From Planctomycetota bacterium (GTDB taxonomy: Bacteria; Planctomycetota; B15-G4), in the NCBI GenBank assembly GCA_021604805.1, contig BQJR01000001.1:1175102-1239101 (forward strand): a stretch of 64,000 nt of DNA. Reading direction: 5' to 3'. Position 1 is the first letter of the stretch; the number at the start of each line of letters is the position of its first letter. Shown here piece by piece: positions 17,023-27,184 of this stretch. Below the pieces are notes generated by a model. It was not told the origin of the DNA. It worked only from the letters and a program-made list of their open reading frames with translations, and searched no databases. A program made the translations under genes and the position numbers.

Positions 17023-18576
17023 CTACCCCCGCCGCAACACCAGCGTGCGACTGCGCGCAAAGGCCCACGCGATCCCGGGCAGCTTCGCGATCACGCGCGC
17101 CGCGCCCACCGCGCCGCGCACGAGTTTCGCTTTCGCGGCGCCCATGTTGCGCGTGCGGAAGTCGACTTCTTTGGCGGAGGGCACCACCTCTTCGTCGTAC
17201 TTCTTGGCGATGACGAAGCCGGCGGCCTTCACGAGTTTCTCCACCGCGCCGGGGTCGAGGGCTTCCCACGGGCCCAGGTTCGGGTCGGGCGCGAGCACGT
17301 ACTCGACACCACCCGGACCGCCGCGACGTGTGTGCATCCAGTTCGCGAGACCGTGGAAGCTGCTGCGGCTCACGTAGCGCAGCAAGAGCGCGCCGTCGGG
17401 GGCGAGCAGCCGGTGCAGTGTGGCGAGCAGTTGCGGGCGTTGCTCCGTCGGCAAGGCCTCGAGACGGTGCAAGACCGAGATGTGCGCGAAGCCGCCGTCG
17501 GGCAACGCGGCCTCATCGCTCGGGTCCCACACGAAGGCCTCGCCTTTCACCGTGGGGAAGGAGCGCTTGAGCGCGAAGGCGGCGACCTCGGGGCTCAGCT
17601 CCAGCGTGCACCAGCGGTGGTCGCGGTGTTGGCGGCTCATGGCGCCGGTGAACAGGCCGTGCACCGGCAACACGTCGAGCCAGCGCGGGGCGTTCTCGGC
17701 GGGTGTGCCTTCGTCGACACGCGGGGACAAACGCTCGGCGGCTTGCAGCGCGGCTTCCATCTCCCACGGGCGCGCCTTGTTGTAGCGGTTGCCGTTGAGC
17801 ACGCGCGCTTGCTGGTAGTTGCGGATGAGTTCCAGCGACCAGTCGTCGGGCTTCGGCGAGCTCGGGATCGGTTCGCCGCCGAAGTGGTTCCAGTGCACGA
17901 CGTGATCGAAGGGGCGTCGACGCGGAGCCTTGGTGGGATAGGTCGCCGGCCAACCCACGGCGAGCGCGCCCACGACTTCGCGGTCGGCGGGCAGGCCGAG
18001 GATGCGACCGACTTCCGGGCGCGGACCGAGTTGGTTGATCCAGAAGGTACCGAGCCCGAGCGCGTGCGCAGTCAGCGACATGTTCTGCAGCGCCGCTGCC
18101 GACGACTGCACGTTGGCGTGACCCTCTTCGCTGTACTCCTTGCCATAAGCCACGAAGATCGTGATCGGCGTGGCGAGCACTTGCAGCGACAGGCGCCCGA
18201 GTTGCTCGCGCTGCTCGGGTTCATCGACCACCACGAAGTCCCACATCTGCAAGTTGCACGAGGTCGGCGCGATGAGCGCGGCGTCGAGCAACTCGAGCAC
18301 CATGGCGCGCGGCACGGCGCGCGCGGGATCGAAGCGCCGCGTGGTGCGACGCTCGTAGAGCACCTCCCAGAAGTCCATCGGCGCGCGCTGCGGAAAGCGC
18401 CCGTGTGACGCGCCAGCCGGCGGCGCATCAGGTTGCTCGCCTGGGCGCGACACGCGGTGCTCGCCGGCGATCTCGGCGGCGGCACGGATCTCGGCGTCGC
18501 TGGGGCCCTCCGACTTGGCGGGCTCCGAGTGGGCCGACGAATCGGCGGCGGGCGGCTGGGCGTCGTCGGCAGACAT
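17023..18576 (-). CDS. Nitroreductase-methyltransferase-like fusion protein
   Basis: The product (517 aa from the ATG at 18576; a longer GTG start at 18684 is possible and neither has a clear ribosome site) has two parts. After a low-complexity N-terminus, residues about 65-250 match the FMN-dependent nitroreductase family: RRTTRRFDP for FMN phosphate, APTSCNLQMWDF, then a dimer-interface region. Residues about 320-460 resemble a class I SAM methyltransferase, with the late motifs VLHRLEALP and LHRLLAPDGALLLRY, but the glycine-rich motif I is degenerate (WLDVLPVHGLFTG), so SAM binding is uncertain. No partner genes indicate the pathway. Confidence 0.7.
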   Translation of the reverse strand: MSADDAQPPAADSSAHSEPAKSEGPSDAEIRAAAEIAGEHRVSRPGEQPDAPPAGASHGRFPQRAPMDFWEVLYERRTTRRFDPARAVPRAMVLELLDAALIAPTSCNLQMWDFVVVDEPEQREQLGRLSLQVLATPITIFVAYGKEYSEEGHANVQSSAAALQNMSLTAHALGLGTFWINQLGPRPEVGRILGLPADREVVGALAVGWPATYPTKAPRRRPFDHVVHWNHFGGEPIPSSPKPDDWSLELIRNYQQARVLNGNRYNKARPWEMEAALQAAERLSPRVDEGTPAENAPRWLDVLPVHGLFTGAMSRQHRDHRWCTLELSPEVAAFALKRSFPTVKGEAFVWDPSDEAALPDGGFAHISVLHRLEALPTEQRPQLLATLHRLLAPDGALLLRYVSRSSFHGLANWMHTRRGGPGGVEYVLAPDPNLGPWEALDPGAVEKLVKAAGFVIAKKYDEEVVPSAKEVDFRTRNMGAAKAKLVRGAVGAARVIAKLPGIAWAFARSRTLVLRRG

Positions 18577-18768
18577 GCGCTCAGAGGTTATCCCGCAGAA
18601 CGCGTCGAGACGAACGCGCAACTCGCGCGACGAGCGCCTGCAGCCACGCGCGACGCCCGCAATGCGAGCCGGGGACGGGCGCACTCAGCGAAGACGCGCC
18701 GAGCTGGAGCGCCTCGCACGGCGGCGCGCCCGGCCGAAGCTCGGGCACGCCGCCGCCAGTGCAACCGC

Positions 18769-20949
18769 TCAGAGCGCCGACTCGATGCTCTTCACCTGCA
18801 CCTCGACGTCGCCGCCGGGCAGCTCGAGCGTCGCGCTCTCGCCGGCCTTGGTGCCGAGCAGACCAGCTGCGACCGGCGCCTTGTAGGAGATCACGCCGTC
18901 GGCGAGGTCCCAGGGACCGAGGATCTTCACGACCTTGGTCTTGCCGCCTTCGTCGTAGGTGACCTGCATGCCAGGCGCGGCCACGCCCTCTTCGACCTCT
19001 TGCTCCTCGATGAGGCGCGCGAGCTTGAGCTCGGCTTCCATCGCGGCGGCCTTCTCGGTGAGCTGACGTTGCTGCTCGATGGCCGCCGTCCACTCGTAAT
19101 TCTCCGAGAGGTCGCCGAAGGCCGCGGCCTTGCCGATGACCTCGGAGTTCTCGGGGATCTTCTCGTCGATGAGCGTGCGGTACTCGCGCTCGCGACGCGC
19201 CAGGCCCTCGCTCGTGACGTAGATGAAGTTGTCCTCCCAGAACGGCGTGTCGTCGCGCGGCACGAGGTCGGGGAAGCGCTCGTTGCAAGCCAGCGCGAAG
19301 CCCGCCGTGATCGACGAAGGCATCGTGCGGCAGCGCGCGAGCACGCTCATCGCCACCGTCATCTCCTTCTTGGTGGCTTCCTTGCCGAAGCGTTGGCCGA
19401 GCGCGCTCTTCTTGAGGAAGAGCAGGTCTTCGACACCTTCGACAGCCTTGCGTGCTTCGCGGTCGTCACGCGCGGCGAGCGGCGCCTGCGTCTCCGCGAG
19501 GTGCAGCAAGCCCATCACGACCTCGGTGAGCGTGAGGCTGTTCTCCACCTTGTCGAACATGCCGGCGGCGAAGCGCTTGGAGAGGCGCAACACGGCGTCG
19601 ACTTGACGACTGGGGAACATCAGGAAGATGCGGAAGCGGTTCGAGACAGCGTCGCCGCGACCTTCCTGCACCATCTTCTCGGAGACCAGGTCGAGCACTT
19701 GCGGCGGCAAGTCGGCGAGCTGACCCACGAGCGCGTCGGACCACAGTTGCGGTTCAGCGGCCACGAAAGCCAACCAGGCTTCGCGACGCAGCGGCGGCGG
19801 CTTGAGCGACTTGAGCACCGGGCCGAGGCCTTCGGGCGAACGCGCGATCTCGGCCACCAACTCGCCAGCCTTCTCGATCGGCCAGCGCTCGTGTTTCACG
19901 AGCAGCAGCGCGGCTTCGATGCGCTCCACGGCGTTGCCGTTCTCGGGATCCTCGAGCTGCGGTTCGAGCGCGTCGATCATCTCCTTGGTGACGCCGTCGG
20001 TGGCGTCGAGGCCGAGCGGACCGCGCACCACGCCGAGCAACTCACCCAGGCCCGTGACCTTCTCGAGCTGCTGGCGAATCTCTTCCTCGGGCGACAGCGC
20101 GCGCTTGCGCAGGATGAACACCGGACGCGCCGGGTTCTCCACGGCCAGGTAGGGATCGCGCGAGGCGGCGGTCTTGGCCTTGCGCCACCAACTCGCCCAG
20201 CTGCTGGCCTCGATCACGGTGCCACACAAGCGCTCCTTGATCTCCTTGGCGCCCGCCTTGTTCTTGTGCAAGCGCGCCACGGCGCGCACGAGCAAGGAAG
20301 GATCGTCCACGGCTTCTTGCTTGAGACCGTCGAGGTCCACGAGCAAGCGCGCGCGCAGGTCGTTGAGTGCGAGCGGCTCGAGCACGTCGAGCCCGGTGGT
20401 GAAGGGCATGTCGCGCGCGCGACCTTCGCTCGTGAACGTGACCTCGAAACTCTCTTCGTGCAGACGCAGTCCGGTGATCACGCCCTCGCCCCAACCGGAG
20501 CGGTGGTACACGGGCGAGCCGGGCAGCAGTCGCAGCAAACGCTCGAAGCGCTCCAGCCCCTCGATCGGGTCCATGCCCTCGATGTCGGAGATGCGCAGGA
20601 AGAGCTCGTACCACTCTTCGTTGCCGTAGGCCTTCTTGAGCGTGGTGCTGGCCACGTCGAGCAGATCCATGTTGGCCGGACGGTGCGGACCGAGCGCCGC
20701 CAGCACGGGCAACAACTCGCCGTGACGGTCGGTCTTCTGCAAGGCCTCGAGCAGCAGGTTGAGCAACGAACCCGCGCTGTTGCGACGCGCCGCCTCAGGC
20801 AACACCTCGAGCGCGCGCAGGTAGATGTCGGCGGGCGGCGGATCGGCGAGCGACTCGAGCCACACCGACTCGAGCGCTGCGGTGCCGTCTTCAGCGGCGG
20901 AGAGAAGCGGATGAGTCGAAGAGCTGGGGGAAGCGACGGCGTCACTCAT
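18769..20949 (-). CDS. greA: GreA-type transcription elongation factor with a long N-terminal extension
   Basis: The C-terminal 160 residues (about 565-726) are GreA. The coiled-coil carries FGDLSENYEW, with acidic tip residues D613 and E616 that complete the RNA polymerase active site for cleaving backtracked RNA. The FKBP-like lobe that follows ends in the usual beta-rich region. The remaining 560 residues are helical, with no recognised enzyme motif. GreA proteins of about 715 residues with such an extension are known from Chlamydiae, so this supports a PVC affiliation. The ATG at 20949 overlaps the stop of the upstream acyl-CoA dehydrogenase by 8 nt, making this the last gene of the acyl-CoA operon. 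Confidence 0.88.
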   Translation of the reverse strand: MSDAVASPSSSTHPLLSAAEDGTAALESVWLESLADPPPADIYLRALEVLPEAARRNSAGSLLNLLLEALQKTDRHGELLPVLAALGPHRPANMDLLDVASTTLKKAYGNEEWYELFLRISDIEGMDPIEGLERFERLLRLLPGSPVYHRSGWGEGVITGLRLHEESFEVTFTSEGRARDMPFTTGLDVLEPLALNDLRARLLVDLDGLKQEAVDDPSLLVRAVARLHKNKAGAKEIKERLCGTVIEASSWASWWRKAKTAASRDPYLAVENPARPVFILRKRALSPEEEIRQQLEKVTGLGELLGVVRGPLGLDATDGVTKEMIDALEPQLEDPENGNAVERIEAALLLVKHERWPIEKAGELVAEIARSPEGLGPVLKSLKPPPLRREAWLAFVAAEPQLWSDALVGQLADLPPQVLDLVSEKMVQEGRGDAVSNRFRIFLMFPSRQVDAVLRLSKRFAAGMFDKVENSLTLTEVVMGLLHLAETQAPLAARDDREARKAVEGVEDLLFLKKSALGQRFGKEATKKEMTVAMSVLARCRTMPSSITAGFALACNERFPDLVPRDDTPFWEDNFIYVTSEGLARREREYRTLIDEKIPENSEVIGKAAAFGDLSENYEWTAAIEQQRQLTEKAAAMEAELKLARLIEEQEVEEGVAAPGMQVTYDEGGKTKVVKILGPWDLADGVISYKAPVAAGLLGTKAGESATLELPGGDVEVQVKSIESAL

Positions 20950-22105
20950 GGTTACTGAGAATCTCGCGGCTGATCACAATGCGTTGGATTTCGGACGTTC
21001 CTTCACCAATCGTGCAGAGCTTCGCGTCGCGCCACATGCGCTCCACGTGGTACTCGTTGGTGAAGCCGTAGCCGCCGTGGACTTGGATGGCGTCGAAGGT
21101 GACGCGCATCGCCATCTCGCTGGCGAAGAGCTTCGCCATGGCGGCTTGGGTGGTGTAGGGCTGTTGGGCGTCTTTGAGCTGCGCGGCGTTGCGGATCAGC
21201 GCACGCGCGGCTTCGATCTGCACGGCCATGTCGGCCAGCTTGAAGGCCACGGCCTGCTTCTTGGCGATCGGCTTCCCGAAGGCTTCGCGCTCCTTGGCGT
21301 AGGCCAGGCTGCGTTCGTAGGCGCCCTCGGCCAGGCCCAAGGAGAGCGCGGCGATGCCCACGCGCCCGCCGTCGAGCGTCTTCATGAAGTTGGGGAAGCC
21401 GGCGCCGACCTCGCCGAGCACTTGGTTCGCGGGGATGCGGCAGTCCACGAAGGTGAGCTCGCCCCAGTCGGAGCCGCGCATGCCGAGCTTCTCGTCGCCC
21501 TTGTGGATCTCGAAGCCGGGCGTGTCGCGTTCCACGATGAAGCTCGTGATACCGCCGCGCGTGCCCTTGCTCTTGTCGGTGACGGCCGTGGCGATGAAGG
21601 TGCCGGCGTAGTTCGCGTTGGTGATGAAGATCTTGCTGCCGTTGAGCACCCAGTGGTCGCCGTCTTGCACGGCGCGCGTTTGCGTGCCGCCGCTGTCGGA
21701 GCCGGCGTTGGCTTCGGTGAGACCGAAGGCGCCCAGCTTGCGGCCGCTGGCGAGGTCGGGCACGTACTTGGCGCGCTGCTCGTCGGTGCCGAAGGCGTAG
21801 ATCGGCCAGGTGCACAACGAAGTGTGCGCGGCCACGCCGAGCGCGGTGCTGCCGCAGACCTTGGCGAGCTCTTCGATCACGAGCACGGCGGTTTGCGTGT
21901 CGACACCCGCGCCCTCGAACTCTTCGGGGATCGGCAAGCCGAGCAGCCCCAGCTCGGCCATCTTCTTGAAGCTCTCGATCGGAAAGCGACGCTCGCGGTC
22001 GATCTCGATCGCTTGCGGGAGCAGTTCCTTGTTCGCGAAGTCGCGGACGGTCTCCACCATCATCTGCTGGATGTCGGTGAGGCCGCCGAGTTCGGTGGTG
22101 CTCAT
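20942..22105 (-). CDS. Acyl-CoA dehydrogenase (first copy)
   Basis: FAD flavoenzyme of the short/medium-chain family; it oxidises acyl-CoA to 2-enoyl-CoA and passes electrons to ETF. The 387-aa length is normal. The segment IGEGTSEIQR places the catalytic base at E368, and FGLTEANAGSD plus the FAD/substrate-binding core are intact. Together with the second copy and the neighbouring thiolase and dehydrogenase it belongs to a branched-chain or short-chain acyl-CoA degradation operon. It overlaps the upstream HTH gene by TGATG and the downstream greA gene by 8 nt, so translation is probably coupled. Confidence 0.93.
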   Translation of the reverse strand: MSTTELGGLTDIQQMMVETVRDFANKELLPQAIEIDRERRFPIESFKKMAELGLLGLPIPEEFEGAGVDTQTAVLVIEELAKVCGSTALGVAAHTSLCTWPIYAFGTDEQRAKYVPDLASGRKLGAFGLTEANAGSDSGGTQTRAVQDGDHWVLNGSKIFITNANYAGTFIATAVTDKSKGTRGGITSFIVERDTPGFEIHKGDEKLGMRGSDWGELTFVDCRIPANQVLGEVGAGFPNFMKTLDGGRVGIAALSLGLAEGAYERSLAYAKEREAFGKPIAKKQAVAFKLADMAVQIEAARALIRNAAQLKDAQQPYTTQAAMAKLFASEMAMRVTFDAIQVHGGYGFTNEYHVERMWRDAKLCTIGEGTSEIQRIVISREILSNHE

Positions 22106-22419
22106 CAGAGTTGGTCCACGCTGAAGCCGTCGTTACCCGAGCGGCGGGAGGAAGATTTCGAGGTCGAGTTGGAGCTGTCGTCGGCGTCGTCGGCGCCATC
22201 GAGGAAGTCACGTGAGCGCGAAGACGAGACCCAGTCGATCAGCGCCTGCCGCGAGAACTTCCATTCACGGCCGACCTTGCGTCCGGGCACGTCGCCCTCG
22301 CGTAACACCTTGCTGAAGGTCTTCACGCTGACGCCGAGGAAGGCCGCCGCGCCGTCGATGTTCAGGATCTCCTGATTCGGCATCGGCGTCGGCGTTGTCT
22401 TGCGGGACGAGTTGGGCAT
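22105..22419 (-). CDS. Excisionase-type helix-turn-helix protein
   Basis: The 104-aa protein has one HTH_17/MerR-like domain at residues about 16-62: EILNIDGAAAFLGVSVKTF, a wing with GRKVGREWKF, then ALIDWV. A Ser/Asp-rich tail follows (about 65-104). Such domains occur in excisionases, but also in chromosomal regulators and DNA-binding accessory proteins. Here it is embedded in the acyl-CoA operon, overlapping both neighbours by a single base (TGATG at each end), and no integrase is near. It may regulate the operon. The ATG at 22419 is preferred to an in-frame TTG one codon earlier. Confidence 0.75.
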   Translation of the reverse strand: MPNSSRKTTPTPMPNQEILNIDGAAAFLGVSVKTFSKVLREGDVPGRKVGREWKFSRQALIDWVSSSRSRDFLDGADDADDSSNSTSKSSSRRSGNDGFSVDQL

Positions 22420-22853
22420 CAAACAGACTCCGTGGCCGCGCGGCGTCGCGCGACTTCTTCGCGGATGTAAGCGACGAGTTCGTCGAGCCGGCTGCCGGGG
22501 CCGAACAGTTGACCCACGCCGGTCTCGGCCAGCGCCGTCATGTCGCTCTCGGGGATGATCCCGCCGCCCGTGAGCAGCACGTTGTCGGCGCCTGCGTCGC
22601 GCAGCAGTTGTTGCACGCGCGGGAAGAGCGTCATGTGCGCGCCGGAGAGCACCGAGAGGCCCACGGCGTCGACGTCTTCTTGCACCGCCATCTCGGCGAT
22701 GGCTTCGGGCGTCATGTGCAGACCGCCGTAGATGACTTCCATGCCGGCGTCGCGCAAACCCGCGGCGACGACCTTGGCGCCGCGATCGTGACCGTCGAGG
22801 CCGGGCTTCGCGACGAGCACGCGGATCGGTGTGGTGTTCGCGTTGTCGCTCAT
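22419..22853 (-). CDS. B12-binding subunit of a methylmalonyl-CoA-type mutase
   Basis: The 144-aa protein is a stand-alone cobalamin-binding domain. [12 protein letters not shown] contains the DxHxxG motif (D20, H22, G25) whose His coordinates cobalt, and the later SVLSGAH and LLTGGG segments contact the nucleotide tail. Small separate subunits of this kind pair with a catalytic TIM-barrel subunit in split mutases (methylmalonyl-CoA mutase or related isobutyryl/ethylmalonyl mutases). No large subunit is in the window. It is adjacent to meaB (ATGA overlap), whose product protects and loads B12-dependent mutases. The ATG at 22853 is chosen over a long upstream extension lacking homology. Confidence 0.9.
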   Translation of the reverse strand: MSDNANTTPIRVLVAKPGLDGHDRGAKVVAAGLRDAGMEVIYGGLHMTPEAIAEMAVQEDVDAVGLSVLSGAHMTLFPRVQQLLRDAGADNVLLTGGGIIPESDMTALAETGVGQLFGPGSRLDELVAYIREEVARRRAATESV

Positions 22854-23812
22854 GGCGTGTCCTCCGCGAGCAGCGTGTCGCTGAGCGCCCAGGCGCTGGC
22901 GTGCGCGGCGTTCTGCGCGATCGGTTGCGCGAGCAACTCGGCGAGGCGCGCGGCGAGCCCGCGTTCCTGCCAAGCGGCCACGAGCAGACGCGCTTCCACG
23001 AGGCGTTGCACGCGGCGTTCGAGGTTGTCGCGGCGGCGCGCGGCGAGGCGGCCGTCGGCTTGGCGCGCGGCGCACTCGGCGTCGAGCGCGGCGGCGAGTT
23101 CGGGGATGCCCGCGCCGGTGGAGGCGCTCGTCTCGAGGATCACGGGCAGCGGCGCGCCGCTGGTGCGCAGGGCGAGCGCGTCTTCGAGCTCGGCACGCAA
23201 GCGTTGCGCGCCCGGCAGCTCGGCCTTGTTGAGCACGTAGACGTCGGCGGCTTCGAGCAGCCCGGCCTTCATGGCCTGGATCGTGTCGCCGCCGCCGGGA
23301 TGCAGCACGACCAACGTGAGGTCGCTGCTGCGCGCCACGTCGACCTCGCTCTGCCCGACGCCCACGGTTTCCACGAGGATCAGGTCGCGGCCCGACAAGT
23401 CGAGCACGTCGGCGAGATCATCGGTGGCGCGCGCGAGACCACCGAAGGCGCCGCGCGTGGCCATCGAGCGGATGAACACGCCGGGGTCGAGCGCCAGGCT
23501 CGTCATGCGCACGCGGTCGCCGAGCAAGGCGCCGCCGCTGAACGGGCTGCTGGGATCCACCGCCAAGATGCCGAGCGTGCGGTCGCTCGTGTCGCGCACG
23601 TGCCGCGCCAACGCTTCCACCAAGGTGGACTTGCCGGCGCCGGGCGGCCCGGTGATCCCGAGGCGACGCGCCCCACCGAGCTCGGCGGCGAACTCCGCGT
23701 GCGCAGTGGCGAAACGCGGATCCCCACGCTCGGCCCAGCTCATCAGGCGCGCCACGGCGCGGGCCTGAGAAGCACGGGCTTCAGCGACGAGATCGAGGTT
23801 CGCCACGGTCAT
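22850..23812 (-). CDS. meaB: MeaB/ArgK-family P-loop GTPase, mutase chaperone
   Basis: G3E-family GTPase that gates cobalamin loading and repairs B12-dependent acyl-CoA mutases. The 320-aa product has Walker [10 protein letters not shown] (residues 55-63), [20 protein letters not shown] and ETVGVGQSE, all hallmarks of MeaB. The start at 23812 fits the family; the upstream extension of the open frame does not. The stop overlaps the B12-subunit gene by ATGA. It is normally encoded next to its mutase, so the missing large subunit is expected elsewhere in the genome or beyond this window. Confidence 0.93.
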   Translation of the reverse strand: MTVANLDLVAEARASQARAVARLMSWAERGDPRFATAHAEFAAELGGARRLGITGPPGAGKSTLVEALARHVRDTSDRTLGILAVDPSSPFSGGALLGDRVRMTSLALDPGVFIRSMATRGAFGGLARATDDLADVLDLSGRDLILVETVGVGQSEVDVARSSDLTLVVLHPGGGDTIQAMKAGLLEAADVYVLNKAELPGAQRLRAELEDALALRTSGAPLPVILETSASTGAGIPELAAALDAECAARQADGRLAARRRDNLERRVQRLVEARLLVAAWQERGLAARLAELLAQPIAQNAAHASAWALSDTLLAEDTP

Positions 23813-23814
23813 GG

Positions 23815-24939
23815 TCACCCGAGCAAGTCGCGTGCGATGACGATGTTCTGCACTTCGGTCGTGCCCTCGTAGATCTCCGTGATGCGCGCGTCGCGGAAGT
23901 AGCGCTCCACGGGGAACTCGGTGGTGTAGCCGGCGCCGCCGTGGATCTGCACCGCTTCGTCGGCCGAACGATTGCTCAACGTGGACGCGATCAGCTTGGC
24001 TTGCGCAGCGATGCGCGTGTGCGGCTCGCCGGCGTCGCGCAAGAAGGCTGCCTTGTGCGTGAGCAGGCGCGCCGCCTCCAGCTCGGAGGACATCTGCGCG
24101 AGCTTCCACTGGATCGCCTGGAAGGAACCGAGCGGGCGACCGAACTGCTCACGCTCGTTGGCGTACTTGATCGACGCATCGAGGCAGGCTTGCGTGATGC
24201 CGAGCGCTTGCGCCGCGATGCCGATGCGCCCGCCGTCGAGCGTGTTGAAGGCGATCTTGAGACCTTGGCCCACATCACCCAGCAGGCACTCGGCGCCGAC
24301 CTTCACCTTGTCGAGCATGATCTCCACGGTGCTGCTGCTGCGGATGCCGACCTTCTCCTCGACCTTGCCCACCGAGAAGCCTTCGCTCTTGGTGTCCACG
24401 AGGAAGGCCGAGATGCCTTCGGGGGCGCGCGCGAACACGATGATCATGTTCGCGTGGCTGCCCGAGGTGATCCACAACTTGGCGCCGTTGAGCACCCAAC
24501 CGTCGCCATCGGGGGTGGCTTTGCAGGTGAGCGCGGCGGCGTCGGAACCGGCGTTGGCTTCGGAGAGCGCGTAGGCCCCGAGCACTTCGCCGCTGGCCAA
24601 CTTCGGCAACCACTTCTGCTTCTGCTCGTCGGTGCCGAAGCGCACGAGCGGGCCGGAACACAGGCCGTTGTGCACGGAGATGGTCACGCCCATCGAGGCG
24701 CACGCAGCGCTGATCTCTTCGACCACGATGCACTGCCCGAGCGTGCCGAGTTCGCTCCCGCCGTACTTCTCGGGCACGAGCATGCCGGCGAAACCGAGCT
24801 CGGCAGCCTGCCGGAACTCTTCGACGGGGAAGCGATGCTCCCGGTCGCGCTCGCCCGCCGTGGGTGCGACCACGGCTTGCGCGAAGTCGCGCGCCATCTG
24901 GCGGATCAGTTGCTGCTCTTCGGTGAACTGGAAGTCCAT
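23815..24939 (-). CDS. Acyl-CoA dehydrogenase (second copy)
   Basis: The 374-aa protein is a second FAD acyl-CoA dehydrogenase, with [10 protein letters not shown] giving E358 as catalytic base. [10 protein letters not shown] and the dimer/tetramer contact regions typical of the short-chain group are present. It begins at the ATG at 24939, 7 nt after the dehydrogenase gene, and ends 2 nt before meaB. Having two different ACADs in one operon with a mutase accessory pair suggests catabolism of branched-chain amino acid or odd-chain acyl-CoA intermediates; the exact substrates are not visible. Confidence 0.93.
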   Translation of the reverse strand: MDFQFTEEQQLIRQMARDFAQAVVAPTAGERDREHRFPVEEFRQAAELGFAGMLVPEKYGGSELGTLGQCIVVEEISAACASMGVTISVHNGLCSGPLVRFGTDEQKQKWLPKLASGEVLGAYALSEANAGSDAAALTCKATPDGDGWVLNGAKLWITSGSHANMIIVFARAPEGISAFLVDTKSEGFSVGKVEEKVGIRSSSTVEIMLDKVKVGAECLLGDVGQGLKIAFNTLDGGRIGIAAQALGITQACLDASIKYANEREQFGRPLGSFQAIQWKLAQMSSELEAARLLTHKAAFLRDAGEPHTRIAAQAKLIASTLSNRSADEAVQIHGGAGYTTEFPVERYFRDARITEIYEGTTEVQNIVIARDLLG

Positions 24940-24946
24940 GCGGGGC

Positions 24947-25824
<878 letters not shown>

Positions 25825-25828
<4 letters not shown>

Positions 25829-27015
25829 CCCGGGAGCACCTCCACGCTCATGGCCACGGCGTTGCCGCCGCCGAGGCACAAGGTGGCGAGGCCGTTCTTG
25901 CCGCCGCGCGCGCGCAACGCGTGGATCAGCGTGGTGAGCACGCGCGCGCCCGAGGCGCCGATCGGGTGGCCCAGCGCCACGGCGCCGCCGTTCACGTTGA
26001 CCTTCTCCGCGGGCACGTCCCAGATGTTGCGCACGGCGCAGCACTGCGTGGCGAAGGCTTCGTTGAGTTCGATCAGGTCGTAGTCGGCCATGCTCGCGCC
26101 GGTGCGCGCGTTCAACTTCTTGACCGCTTCCACGGGCGCCATCATGACCCACTTGGGATCCATGCCGCCGGTGGCGTAGCCGGTGATCTTCGCGAGCGGC
26201 TTCACGCCGAGCTGCGCGGCCTTCTCGGCGGACATCACGACCGTGGCCGCGGCGCCGTCGTTGATCGAGCTGGCGTTGCCGGCCGTGACCGTGCCGCCGT
26301 CGCGCTGGAAGGCGGGACGCAACTTGCCGAGCCCTTGCGCCGTGACGTCGTCGCGCGGGCCTTCATCGGTGTCGAAAGACCACGGGTCTTTCTTGCGCGG
26401 CTTGATCTCGACGGGCGCGATCTCGGCCTTGAAAGCGCCTGAGTTGATCGCCTCGACCGCGCGACGGTGGCTCTCGGCGGCCCATTCATCCTGCGCTTCG
26501 CGACTGACCTCGTACTTCTCACTCACGGCTTCGCCGGTGAGGCCCATGTGCATGTCGTAGTAAGGATCCCAGAGGCCGTCGGCGATCATCGAGTCGATGA
26601 TCTCCGCGTGACCGAGGCGCATGCCGTCGCGCGCTTTCGGCACGATGTACGGCGCGTTGCTCATCGACTCCATGCCACCGGCGAGCACGACTTCGCTGTC
26701 GCCGCACTTGATCGCCTGCGCGGCGAGCATCACGGCCTTCAAACCGGATCCGCAGACCTTGTTGATCGTGAGCGCGGCGGTGTGATCGGGGATGCCAGCG
26801 GCGCGCGACACTTGCCGCGCGGGCGCCTGGCCGAGGCCGGCGCCGAGCACGTTGCCCAGGATCGTTTCGTCGATCTGCTCAGGCTGAAGACCTGCGCGGC
26901 GAATCGCTTCGCTCGCGGCGAAGGTGCCGAGCTGCGGAGCGGTGAAGCCGGCGAGGCTTCCCTGGAACTTGCCGATCGGGGTCCGGCAGGCACTGGCGAT
27001 CACGACGTCGGTCAT
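25825..27015 (-). CDS. Acetyl-CoA acetyltransferase (thiolase)
   Basis: Cleaves 3-ketoacyl-CoA with CoA, or condenses two acetyl-CoA. The ATG at 27015 gives a 396-residue product; an ATG 12 nt further upstream is an alternative and neither has a clear ribosome site. Catalytic residues are complete: C88 in KVCGSGLK, H350 in GHPIGASG and C380 in CLGGGN. It is the first gene of the eight-gene operon; the 157-nt gap before it should contain the promoter. The downstream order is the logical beta-oxidation set. Confidence 0.95.
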
Positions 27016-27184
27016 CGGGAGACGCATCCGTGGTGGGGAGAGTGGTCATGCGGCATCGGGCATTCGTCCGGCAAAGGACTTTTCGAGCACCCACAAAGAC
27101 CGCGCATGATATCGGAAGCGCCCCCCCGCCGCCACGCTCGGGGCGGGGCTCTACGAGGTCGCCGAGGGCCCGCCTGGCGGCGAC

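Noticed and set aside
18433..20958. 841-aa open frame on the + strand
   Set aside because: Antisense to the convincing greA gene; high His/Gln/Leu shadow composition.
22105..22419. Phage excisionase / prophage remnant
   Set aside because: No integrase, attachment site or phage gene nearby, and the gene overlaps its metabolic neighbours precisely.
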